Shown: one piece after another, positions 54,469 through 61,842 of the stretch
How the letters are laid out: each line of letters opens with the position of its first letter
Position numbering within the stretch: position 1 is the first letter of the stretch
Origin: Flavobacteriales bacterium
Lineage (GTDB): Bacteria; Bacteroidota; Bacteroidia; Flavobacteriales_D; Crocinitomicaceae
DNA length: 64,000 nucleotides
Reading direction: 5' to 3'
Assembly: GCA_947491305.1 (NCBI GenBank)
Contig: CANLIL010000006.1
Location: 1-64,000 of the forward strand
Notes under the pieces: model-generated
What the model was told of the DNA's origin: nothing
What the model saw: the letters and a program-made list of their open reading frames with translations, nothing else
Database searches by the model: none
Translations under genes and position numbers: made by a program

Positions 54469-56175
54469 ATGAAGTATTTATTATATTTCGTCTTTTTTAT
54501 CATAGCTAGTTCTGTTAATAGTCAGCTTCAAAATAATAATTGGGTTTTCGGCTATGGAGCCCGCGTAAATTTTTCAGGTCCAATTCCTGTAGGTTCAAGC
54601 AATGCAGCTATCAACTCAAATGAATCAACAGCAAGTGTTTCAGACCCAAGCACTGGACAATTGCTTTTCTATTCCGATGGCAGAAAGGTCTGGAATGCAA
54701 ACAATCAGGTTATGCCAAATGGTTCAAATCTATTGGGTGGATTTTATAACTCATGCACCCAAGGAGCATTGATTGTACCTTTTCCTGAGGATAACCAACG
54801 CTATTATTTATTCACACTCGAAGAACTGGAGGCGCTTTCCTTAAGCCCTGTTGTTGACAATGGTTTGAGATATAGTGTGGTGGACATGTCATTGAATGGA
54901 GGTCTTGGAGATGTTCAAGTTGCAACAATGAATACACCACTAGCAACTGATTTAACCGAAAAATTGATTGTTATTAGAAGTACAGAAATACAAGGTTTTT
55001 GGGTGATTGCTCATAAAAAGAATGCGAATGAATTTTTAGCTTGGAAAATTGATGCGTGTGGTGTCTCTGCTCAACCCGTTGTAAGTACAGTAGGTTCAAT
55101 TTTTGCGAGTGTTCCCATCGGTGCTACTGAAGCTTGGTCAGGAGCAATGGATGCGTCTCCTAATGGAAATCGGATTGGAATGCCTGTTGATTGGAGTGAC
55201 CGTATTGAATTTTTCGATTTCAACAAGACAACGGGCATTGTAAATAACCCACTAACGGTTAATGTTACGGATGATTCAACTCCTCCATTTCTCAGAAAGT
55301 ATGGTGCTTGTTTTTCTCCTGATGGATCAAAATTTTATTACACGAACTTCAATTCGGTTTATCAGTTAAATTTAAGCACCTACACTTCAGCTGCCATAGC
55401 TTCTTCAAACACTTTGATTTATTCTTTAATTCTTGAACCCAACGGTTATCCCTGTTTACAAATCGAACAAGCTCCAAACAATAAATTGTACGTGGCCATA
55501 GGAAATGCGGGTAGGCTTGATGAGATCTCAAATCCTAATTCATTGGGGCTAGGTTGTGCTTATTTAAGCAATGCTGTCAGTTTCGGCCCTGCTATTTGTC
55601 AGCTCGGCTTGCCTGCTCAAGTTCCGCTTGGGGGATTTGCAGCCAGTTCAACTATTATATTTCTTCCTGATTCCTGTTTGCAGAGTTCTATTTCATTTTC
55701 AATTGCAACAGCATCACCGATTAATCAAATAAATTGGAATTTTGATGATCCAAACTCAGGAGCAAATAATACTTCTACGTTTTTAAATCCAATCCATCAA
55801 TTTTCTGAAATAGGAACATTCCAAATTTCAGCTATCGTTGAATTTGATTGCTATACCGACACTATCACGCAAAATATCACCTTGTTTAATTGCTCAGATA
55901 CAATAACACCATTTCTTTCATTTGAATTTCCTAATATCATTACACCCAACGGAGATGCTATCAACGATCTTTTTGAAATTAAAAATTTACCAAAAAATAC
56001 CGAAGTCCTTATTCTAAACCGATGGGGAAATGTAGTTTTTTCTTCTAGTAATTACCAAAATAACTGGAATGGCAAAGACTTATCAGGAAAAGAGCTAATA
56101 GATGGAGTTTATACCTATAAATTCGTAACAAAAGACGGTATAATTGGATATGGGTTTGTGCATTTGGTCAGGTAA
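54469..56175 (+). CDS. Large surface protein with beta-propeller, PKD-like and T9SS type B domains
   Basis: A 568-residue secreted protein with a signal peptide ending around VNSQ (19). The main part (about 20-395) looks like a WD40/YncE-type propeller: NNWVFGYGARVNFSG, STGQLLFYSDGRKVWNANNQ, GACFSPDGSKFYYTN. A PKD-like domain follows (about 405-475; INWNFDDPNSG). The C-terminal type B domain has FPNIITPNGDAINDLFEI and LILNRWGNVVFSSSNYQNNW. It is co-transcribed with the adhesin-like gene upstream (10-base gap). The shared sorting domain suggests a common surface function, not yet known. Confidence 0.88.
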   Translation: MKYLLYFVFFIIASSVNSQLQNNNWVFGYGARVNFSGPIPVGSSNAAINSNESTASVSDPSTGQLLFYSDGRKVWNANNQVMPNGSNLLGGFYNSCTQGALIVPFPEDNQRYYLFTLEELEALSLSPVVDNGLRYSVVDMSLNGGLGDVQVATMNTPLATDLTEKLIVIRSTEIQGFWVIAHKKNANEFLAWKIDACGVSAQPVVSTVGSIFASVPIGATEAWSGAMDASPNGNRIGMPVDWSDRIEFFDFNKTTGIVNNPLTVNVTDDSTPPFLRKYGACFSPDGSKFYYTNFNSVYQLNLSTYTSAAIASSNTLIYSLILEPNGYPCLQIEQAPNNKLYVAIGNAGRLDEISNPNSLGLGCAYLSNAVSFGPAICQLGLPAQVPLGGFAASSTIIFLPDSCLQSSISFSIATASPINQINWNFDDPNSGANNTSTFLNPIHQFSEIGTFQISAIVEFDCYTDTITQNITLFNCSDTITPFLSFEFPNIITPNGDAINDLFEIKNLPKNTEVLILNRWGNVVFSSSNYQNNWNGKDLSGKELIDGVYTYKFVTKDGIIGYGFVHLVR

Positions 56176-56512
56176 AAAGCGCCAAATTTTTAGTTAATTT
56201 AAAAAACACAACCCCACTTTCAGATTTTGTTTTGAGATAATACTCGTGCGGTTCGAACCAATCAACAAAAGATATCGATCGAAGAATTGCATGTAAACAT
56301 GCTTTCATAAACAAAGTATAAATAACTACGAATGCAATTCCTTTTGTAAAAATTGTCTTTGGAATGTACTTGTTAAATATGGTAAGTTGATAAACTTTAA
56401 ACGTCCAATTTTTTAGAATAGATAATAAAACTAAATTTACATGTTAAATTTAAAGATTAAATTATTGTTTTTAAATTTTCACTATTTAATATAAATCAAG
56501 AATCAAACAATC
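56176..56512. other. 337-base region without a gene
   Basis: AT-rich, with no open frame of useful length. A palindrome GGTTCGAACC at 56250-56259 resembles a tRNA T-arm box, but no acceptor or anticodon arm surrounds it. The last 60 bases are nearly all A and T and probably hold the promoter of the next gene; I see no clear TAnnTTTG. Confidence 0.4.
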
Positions 56513-56992
56513 ATGATTTTCGAAACCATACAAAACCAATTAGCAGCGCATTCTTTTGAAATTGTTGCGCACGATCATAACCGTCCATGGGGAGGTTTTT
56601 TTGTTATTGCCGAAGCACAAGCACAAGCTTTCGCTGATGCATATTTTGAAGGCTTGGACGTTTCAACCTTGAAAATCGGTGGGCAATTGAGCCCTAAGAT
56701 TTTAGTCGTTGCTCCCGAGAAACGTTTGTCTTGGCAATACCATCACCGAAGAGCGGAAATATGGCGCGTTATTCAAGGTCAGGCTGGAGTTGTAACTAGT
56801 CACACTGACGAAGAAGGTGTATTGCAAGTACTCAATGTCGGGGACACAATTACCTTGCAAAAAGGAGAACGCCACCGTTTGATAGGTCTGAGTGATTATG
56901 CGGTTATTGCTGAAATTTGGCAGCATACCGACGCACAGAATCCTTCCGATGAGGCAGATATTGTGCGGGTACAAGATGATTTTGGTCGTTAG
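56513..56992 (+). CDS. Cupin-type mannose-6-phosphate isomerase-like protein
   Basis: A 159-residue protein matching the type II phosphomannose isomerase domain seen at the C-terminus of ManC/AlgA. It has RPWGGFFVI, the conserved SWQYHHRRAEIWRVIQGQAG cupin motif 1 with metal-binding His residues, and GERHRLIG cupin motif 2. As a stand-alone domain it may interconvert mannose-6-phosphate and fructose-6-phosphate. The adjacent pgi gene, 50 bases downstream, uses the same product pool, which supports a role in hexose phosphate isomerisation. Confidence 0.8.
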   Translation: MIFETIQNQLAAHSFEIVAHDHNRPWGGFFVIAEAQAQAFADAYFEGLDVSTLKIGGQLSPKILVVAPEKRLSWQYHHRRAEIWRVIQGQAGVVTSHTDEEGVLQVLNVGDTITLQKGERHRLIGLSDYAVIAEIWQHTDAQNPSDEADIVRVQDDFGR

Positions 56993-57042
56993 TTTTTAGA
57001 ACGAGCAACAGAACGAGCATCAAAAAATTAGAATTAAATACA

Positions 57043-58683
57043 ATGGCATTAAAAGCAATTAATCCAACAGAAACTGAAGCATGGAAGAAACTCGCTGCGC
57101 ATTTTGAACAAGTCAAAAATGTGCACATGCACGATTTGTTTCTGGCTGATCCGTTGCGGACTGAAAAAATGCACATCGAATGGAATGATTTCTTAGTAGA
57201 TTATTCCAAAAACAGAGTTACTGATGAAACGATATCTTTGTTACTTTCATTGGTAAAAGAAGTCGATTTATCAGATGCAATCCGAAAATATTTCGATGGT
57301 GATTGTATCAATCAAACAGAAAATAGAGCAGTATTGCACACAGCCTTACGCGCGAGTGAAAAAGAAACAATTTTTGTTGATGGCTTGAATGTAATGCCGG
57401 AAATTGCTGCGGTAAAAAACAAAATCAAGCAGTTTTCTGATGAAGTTATTACTGCTAAACGTTTAGGATTTACAGGCAAGCCTTTTACAGATGTTGTTAA
57501 CATTGGCATTGGTGGTTCTGATTTAGGTCCAGCGATGATTGTTGAAGGCTTACAATTTTACAAAAATCACTTGAACGTGCATTTCGTATCGAATGTAGAT
57601 GGCGATCATGTTCAGGAAGTACTGAAGCAATTAAATCCAGAGACAACACTTTTTGTGATTGTATCGAAAACCTTTACGACGCAAGAAACCTTGACGAATG
57701 CTCAAACGATTCGTTCCTGGTTTTTAAAAACAGGAAATCAAGCCGCAGTAGCACAACATTTTGTTGCTGTTTCGACCAATGTTCAAAAAGTAACAGAATT
57801 CGGTATAAGTCCAGATGCAATTTTCCCAATGTGGGATTGGGTTGGCGGACGTTTTTCTTTGTGGAGTGCAGTTGGATTGTCAATAAGTCTCGCAGTTGGA
57901 TTTACACATTTTGAAGGTTTATTAGCTGGAGCACAAGAAATGGATCAGCATTTTAAAAATGAGTCATTTGACAAAAACATTCCTGTAATACTAGCTTTGT
58001 TGAGTGTTTGGTACAATAATTTTTACGGAGCAGAGAGTGAAGCTTTGATACCCTATACGCAGTATTTACAAAAATTAGCGCCGTATCTACAGCAGGGCAT
58101 CATGGAAAGTAATGGTAAATCTGTTGGAAGAGATGGAAAACTCGTAAATTATCAAACAGGTACAATCATTTGGGGCGAACCGGGAACCAATTCACAGCAT
58201 GCATTTTTTCAGTTAATTCATCAGGGGACAAAAATAATTCCTACCGATTTTATTGGCTTTAAGCAGTCGTTACATGGAAACAAAGACCATCATGACAAAT
58301 TGATGTCGAACTTCTTTGCTCAAACAGAGGCTTTATTAATGGGGAAAACAGCGGAACAAGTTTCGGATGAGTTCACAGCTCAAAACACAACACCTGAAAA
58401 AGCTGAATTTTTAGTGCCTTTCAAAGTGTTTCAAGGAAATAAACCAACCAATACGTTGTTGATTGACAAATTAACACCTGCAAGTTTGGGCGCATTAGTT
58501 GCCATGTATGAACACAAATTATTTGTTCAGGGAGTCGTTTGGAACATTTTCAGTTATGATCAATGGGGAGTAGAGCTTGGAAAACAATTAGCTACGAGTA
58601 TTTTGGGTGAAATCGAAAACCAGCAACTTTCACAGCACGATGCTTCAACAACTTTTTTATTGAAAAAGTATTTTATTAAATAG
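57043..58683 (+). CDS. pgi: Glucose-6-phosphate isomerase
   Basis: A 546-residue Pgi that interconverts glucose-6-phosphate and fructose-6-phosphate in the cytosol. Conserved blocks are VNIGIGGSDLGPAMI, SKTFTTQETLTNA, WVGGRFSLWSAVGL and NSQHAFFQLIHQG, the last with the active-site His; the C-terminal Lys is in VWNIFSYDQWGVELGKQLA. Length is as in the family. It shares the strand with the cupin isomerase, and its 3' end faces the tRNA-Phe gene. Confidence 0.98.
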   Translation: MALKAINPTETEAWKKLAAHFEQVKNVHMHDLFLADPLRTEKMHIEWNDFLVDYSKNRVTDETISLLLSLVKEVDLSDAIRKYFDGDCINQTENRAVLHTALRASEKETIFVDGLNVMPEIAAVKNKIKQFSDEVITAKRLGFTGKPFTDVVNIGIGGSDLGPAMIVEGLQFYKNHLNVHFVSNVDGDHVQEVLKQLNPETTLFVIVSKTFTTQETLTNAQTIRSWFLKTGNQAAVAQHFVAVSTNVQKVTEFGISPDAIFPMWDWVGGRFSLWSAVGLSISLAVGFTHFEGLLAGAQEMDQHFKNESFDKNIPVILALLSVWYNNFYGAESEALIPYTQYLQKLAPYLQQGIMESNGKSVGRDGKLVNYQTGTIIWGEPGTNSQHAFFQLIHQGTKIIPTDFIGFKQSLHGNKDHHDKLMSNFFAQTEALLMGKTAEQVSDEFTAQNTTPEKAEFLVPFKVFQGNKPTNTLLIDKLTPASLGALVAMYEHKLFVQGVVWNIFSYDQWGVELGKQLATSILGEIENQQLSQHDASTTFLLKKYFIK

Positions 58684-58752
58684 TTGAATTAGGATTCATT
58701 TCTTTTATAGAATTTCAAATTGTTTGAATAAAAAAAAATGAATAGGCATAAA

Positions 58753-58779
58753 AAAAGGGAAGATCGTATCTTCCCTTTT
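58753..58779. terminator. Bidirectional intrinsic terminator
   Basis: A 12-bp perfect stem (AAAAGGGAAGAT with ATCTTCCCTTTT) and a 3-base loop CGT, between pgi (+) and the tRNA (-). The A/T ends of the stem give a T-run on both strands. Confidence 0.85.
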
Positions 58780-58780
58780 G

Positions 58781-58853
58781 TGGTGATGGAGGGAATCGAA
58801 CCCCCGACACAAGGATTTTCAGTCCTTTGCTCTACCGACTGAGCTACATCACC
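58781..58853 (-). tRNA. tRNA-Phe (GAA)
   Basis: On the minus strand the sequence folds into a standard 73-base cloverleaf. The acceptor stem is GGTGATG with CATCACC plus discriminator A; the D arm has GCTCAGTCGGTAGAGC; the anticodon stem AAGGA/TCCTT closes a loop CTGAAAA with anticodon GAA; the T arm is GGGGG-TTCGATT-CCCTC with one G-T pair. The 3' CCA is not encoded (next bases CAAAA), so it would be added later. Confidence 0.96.
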
Positions 58854-58935
58854 TTACCATTATTGTGGGGGCAAAGATAGTAACTTATTTTAATCTTCAA
58901 AGCGCAGATAGTATTTTTTTTATCAATTCTTCCCT

Positions 58936-58943
58936 TATCTTTG
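58936..58943 (+). promoter_or_regulatory. Bacteroidota-type -7 element for coaX
   Basis: TATCTTTG fits TAnnTTTG; only five bases separate it from the ATG at 58949, so the message may be leaderless. A T-rich tract lies upstream where a -33 element would be. Confidence 0.45.
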
Positions 58944-58948
58944 TTGTT

Positions 58949-59677
58949 ATGAAGGACAACCAACATGTTTTAGTTTTTGATTTAGGAAACACGCGTATTA
59001 AATCCGCATGTTTTTTCAACGACGAACTAATTGAAGTTGAGTATTTTAATCCTGATGACACATCACCAATCATTTCATATTGCAACAAATACAAGGGTGC
59101 TGAAAAAATTGTTGCCTCTGTTAGAAGTGATGAATACAATCAAAATTTTCAATCAACAATAAATGGTTGTCAGTTTATTGATGTGGCTACTCCAAATGGT
59201 TTGATTTCAAATTACCAAACTTCAACCCTTGGTATAGATCGTATATGTAATGCTGTTGCGTTAAAAAATCAAAAAGGAGGAACGCGTGTAAGCATTGATA
59301 TTGGTACATGCATAAAATTCGATTGCATTGATTCTGATGGTGTTTATTTAGGCGGTTCTATTTCTCCGGGCATTAAGCTACGTTACAAATCGTTGCATGA
59401 TTACACCGCAAAATTACCATTAATTGATGAAAATGGTTCACAACAGCTTATTGGAAATTCCACTTTTAAAAGTATTTCTTCAGGCGTAATAAATGGCGTT
59501 TTTGCAGAAATCTTAGGTTTTATTGACTTTTATAACGCTAATTTTACAGACTTAACTTTTTTTGTGACAGGTGGAGATGCTGAAAACTTTGATTTCCCTT
59601 TAAAAAATGGCATCTTTGTAGACGAAAATTTAACATTAAAAGGAGTGTACTTAATTTATAAATTCAATGCAGTATAA
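58949..59677 (+). CDS. coaX: Type III pantothenate kinase
   Basis: About 242 residues from MKDNQHVLVFDLGNTRIK. CoaX phosphorylates pantothenate in the first step of coenzyme A synthesis. Typical blocks are FDLGNTRIKSA (phosphate 1 loop), TLGIDRICNAVA, DIGTCIKFDCID and GGSISPGIKLRYKSLHDYTA. The frame can be extended 28 residues to 58865 but the added part is not like the family and contains the promoter element, so the ATG at 58949 is chosen. It overlaps the next gene by 11 bases. Confidence 0.92.
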   Translation: MKDNQHVLVFDLGNTRIKSACFFNDELIEVEYFNPDDTSPIISYCNKYKGAEKIVASVRSDEYNQNFQSTINGCQFIDVATPNGLISNYQTSTLGIDRICNAVALKNQKGGTRVSIDIGTCIKFDCIDSDGVYLGGSISPGIKLRYKSLHDYTAKLPLIDENGSQQLIGNSTFKSISSGVINGVFAEILGFIDFYNANFTDLTFFVTGGDAENFDFPLKNGIFVDENLTLKGVYLIYKFNAV

Positions 59678-61010
59678 ACTACTATTTTTCTTCCTATTAA
59701 CGTGTGCTTTGAATACACAAGCTCAAGGAACTGTTTATTCGCCATATTCTACAATTGGTTTAGGAGAATTAAATAATTCAGAACACCCAACTTCATTTGG
59801 AATGGGAAATACTGCAATTACATTAGCAGATTCAACTATTCTTAATTTTTTAAATCCAGCTTCTTACAGTACTTTGGGTGATGGACAACCGCTATTTTCG
59901 TTGGGTCTAAATTCTAGAATCTCAACTTTTTCACAAAATAATGCTACTCAAAAATACACAAGTGCCACAGTCAATCATTTTGCGCTTGGGTTTACATTAA
60001 GGAATCGATACGGTTTAGCATTTGGAGTAAAACCCTTTTCGAGTAAAGGATACTCAATTACAGAAGGCGTTAAAGCAGGAACTGATTCAATAATTAACAC
60101 GTATTTAGGAACTGGTGGAACCAACCAATTTTTTATTGGATTAAGTGCGTTTTTGTTTAAAAACGAAACAACGGCTATTTCCTTAGGGACCAATTTGAGT
60201 TACTTATTTGGCGCGACAAATAACGAACGACGTTCGCAATTATACAATTCAAATTCAGCTTATGGTGGTGTAGATTGGAATCGGTATGTAGTAAGTTCTT
60301 TTCACTATGATTTCGGCCTTTTTATGAAAAAGACATTCAATGATCGCCATACGATTTCAATTGCTTCAACTGTCGATCCTGCTCAAAAAATTACTGCAGA
60401 TAAAGAACACGCGCTCTATTTCGGTGTTTTGGGTAACCCAACAAAATATGATACAATTTTAATGTCCCCAACTGTTTCAGGTAGCTTTAATATGCCAACT
60501 ACGTTTGCAATAGGTGGAAGTTACACCTATTGGTTTACTTCAGGACTTTCAAGAAAATATGTTAGAAACTCAGAAATCTCCCTGCATGTTAATTACACTT
60601 CCACAAACTGGGCGAATTACTCTTCTGAATTCGAAAACACTAATTTAACACTAAAGAACAGTTCCAATATTGCGATTGGTTTACAGTTTATTCCTGAAAG
60701 AAAATTTACAGAAAACACCGTTAACACAACATTTATTTCTCGTATTAGGTACCGTGCTGGCTTCTATCAGAATTCATTACCTTATTCTTTTAATCAAGAA
60801 CAATTTATAGAAAGAGGCTATACAATTGGATTTGGAATCCCAATTATTGCTCAACAATCGTTGTCAAACATTAATTTTGGATTTTCTTATGGAACTCGCT
60901 CAACCCGACAAGTTGGATCTTTCAATCAATCCTTTTACGGCATTCAATTTGGAATAACCATTGCACCATCAATTTTTGAGCGTTGGTTTAGAAAAAGAAG
61001 GTTAGATTAA
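59667..61010 (+). CDS. Outer-membrane beta-barrel-like protein
   Basis: A 447-residue protein with a signal peptide ending around NTQAQ. The mature protein starts GTVYSPYSTIGLGELNNSEH, a segment shared by a Bacteroidota family of putative outer-membrane proteins; it alternates hydrophobic and polar residues as in a beta-barrel, and is rich in Asn, Ser and Thr. It resembles FadL/PorV-type barrels in layout only. Its position between coaX and lptC suggests a role in the outer membrane; the function is unknown. Confidence 0.7.
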   Translation: MQYKLLFFFLLTCALNTQAQGTVYSPYSTIGLGELNNSEHPTSFGMGNTAITLADSTILNFLNPASYSTLGDGQPLFSLGLNSRISTFSQNNATQKYTSATVNHFALGFTLRNRYGLAFGVKPFSSKGYSITEGVKAGTDSIINTYLGTGGTNQFFIGLSAFLFKNETTAISLGTNLSYLFGATNNERRSQLYNSNSAYGGVDWNRYVVSSFHYDFGLFMKKTFNDRHTISIASTVDPAQKITADKEHALYFGVLGNPTKYDTILMSPTVSGSFNMPTTFAIGGSYTYWFTSGLSRKYVRNSEISLHVNYTSTNWANYSSEFENTNLTLKNSSNIAIGLQFIPERKFTENTVNTTFISRIRYRAGFYQNSLPYSFNQEQFIERGYTIGFGIPIIAQQSLSNINFGFSYGTRSTRQVGSFNQSFYGIQFGITIAPSIFERWFRKRRLD

Positions 61011-61020
61011 TTCGTTGTAA

Positions 61021-61566
61021 ATGAATGCTAAATTTTTTTTATTTTTTTTAGTAATAGGCTTTGTTTTAACGGCTTGTGTAAATGATTTGGAAACGATTGA
61101 AAAAGTAACGTTTAATCCAAAATCACCCGACGATGTAACAAAAGATTTACACATTTTCTTTTCAGATTCTGGGTATGCAAAAATTGAATTGTCAGCAGCA
61201 TTAGCAGAAACTTTTTCAAAACCAACATCCTTAACGAAATTTAAAGATGGATTAAAAGTGAATTTCTTTGATAAAAAAGGAAAAATTGCCTCAACATTAA
61301 CAGCCTTGTATGGTGAAATAAATTATTCAGATGGCCGCATGGTTGTTCGTGATTCAGTTCAGTTGTACAATCATGCAAAAAAACAACGCATGTTGACAGA
61401 AAACTTACATTGGAATCAGCGAGATAGTTCCATTTATACCAATTCAAACGTAGTTGTTAAATCTCCTCAAGGCATTGTTTATGGTCAAGGAATCAGAACA
61501 AAGCAAGATTTCTCATCGTATGTATTTTTAAAACCTTACGGAAAAATTAATTTTGATAAACACTAA
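61021..61566 (+). CDS. lptC: LPS export periplasmic protein LptC-like lipoprotein
   Basis: A 181-residue protein with a lipoprotein signal (FVLTAC, Cys19). The mature part matches LptC/YrbK domains: DLHIFFSDSGYAKIELSA, ENLHWNQRDSSIYTNSNVVV and SPQGIVYGQGI. LptC connects the LptB2FG transporter to LptA in the periplasm and passes LPS on. The lipoprotein form is usual in Bacteroidota. The neighbouring short membrane gene overlaps or abuts. Confidence 0.85.
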   Translation: MNAKFFLFFLVIGFVLTACVNDLETIEKVTFNPKSPDDVTKDLHIFFSDSGYAKIELSAALAETFSKPTSLTKFKDGLKVNFFDKKGKIASTLTALYGEINYSDGRMVVRDSVQLYNHAKKQRMLTENLHWNQRDSSIYTNSNVVVKSPQGIVYGQGIRTKQDFSSYVFLKPYGKINFDKH

Positions 61567-61570
61567 AATT

Positions 61571-61795
61571 ATGCAGTTATATAATAAGATTATGCTTTAT
61601 TTTTGGTTAATTGCAGCGAATGCAATTCTCTTTTTTGTTTCAATTATGTGCATCGTTGAAGACCCAAGAAAATGGTGGGTGTATTATATTTTTAGTGCTA
61701 TGGCATTTATGATGTATTTCTTCAAAAAATGGATGGTAAAGCGCATGAAAAAGCACCTTCAATATATGGAAGAGCAACAACAGAATCAACAATAA
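61571..61795 (+). CDS. Small membrane protein after lptC
   Basis: A 74-residue protein with two hydrophobic segments (MLYFWLIAANAILFFVSIMC and WWVYYIFSAMAFMMYFF) and a basic tail ending in glutamines. It starts 4 bases after lptC at ATG 61571; the frame can be extended to a TTG at 61553, which is unlikely. The function is unknown; co-transcription with lptC suggests an envelope role. Confidence 0.6.
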   Translation: MQLYNKIMLYFWLIAANAILFFVSIMCIVEDPRKWWVYYIFSAMAFMMYFFKKWMVKRMKKHLQYMEEQQQNQQ

Positions 61796-61842
61796 ATTTA
61801 AACTATTTACAGTTTTAATTGTTTGAATTTGCACGAACTTCT

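Noticed and set aside
56250-56259. GGTTCGAACC as a possible tRNA T-arm
   Set aside because: It is a simple palindrome; no acceptor stem, D arm or anticodon arm can be built around it.
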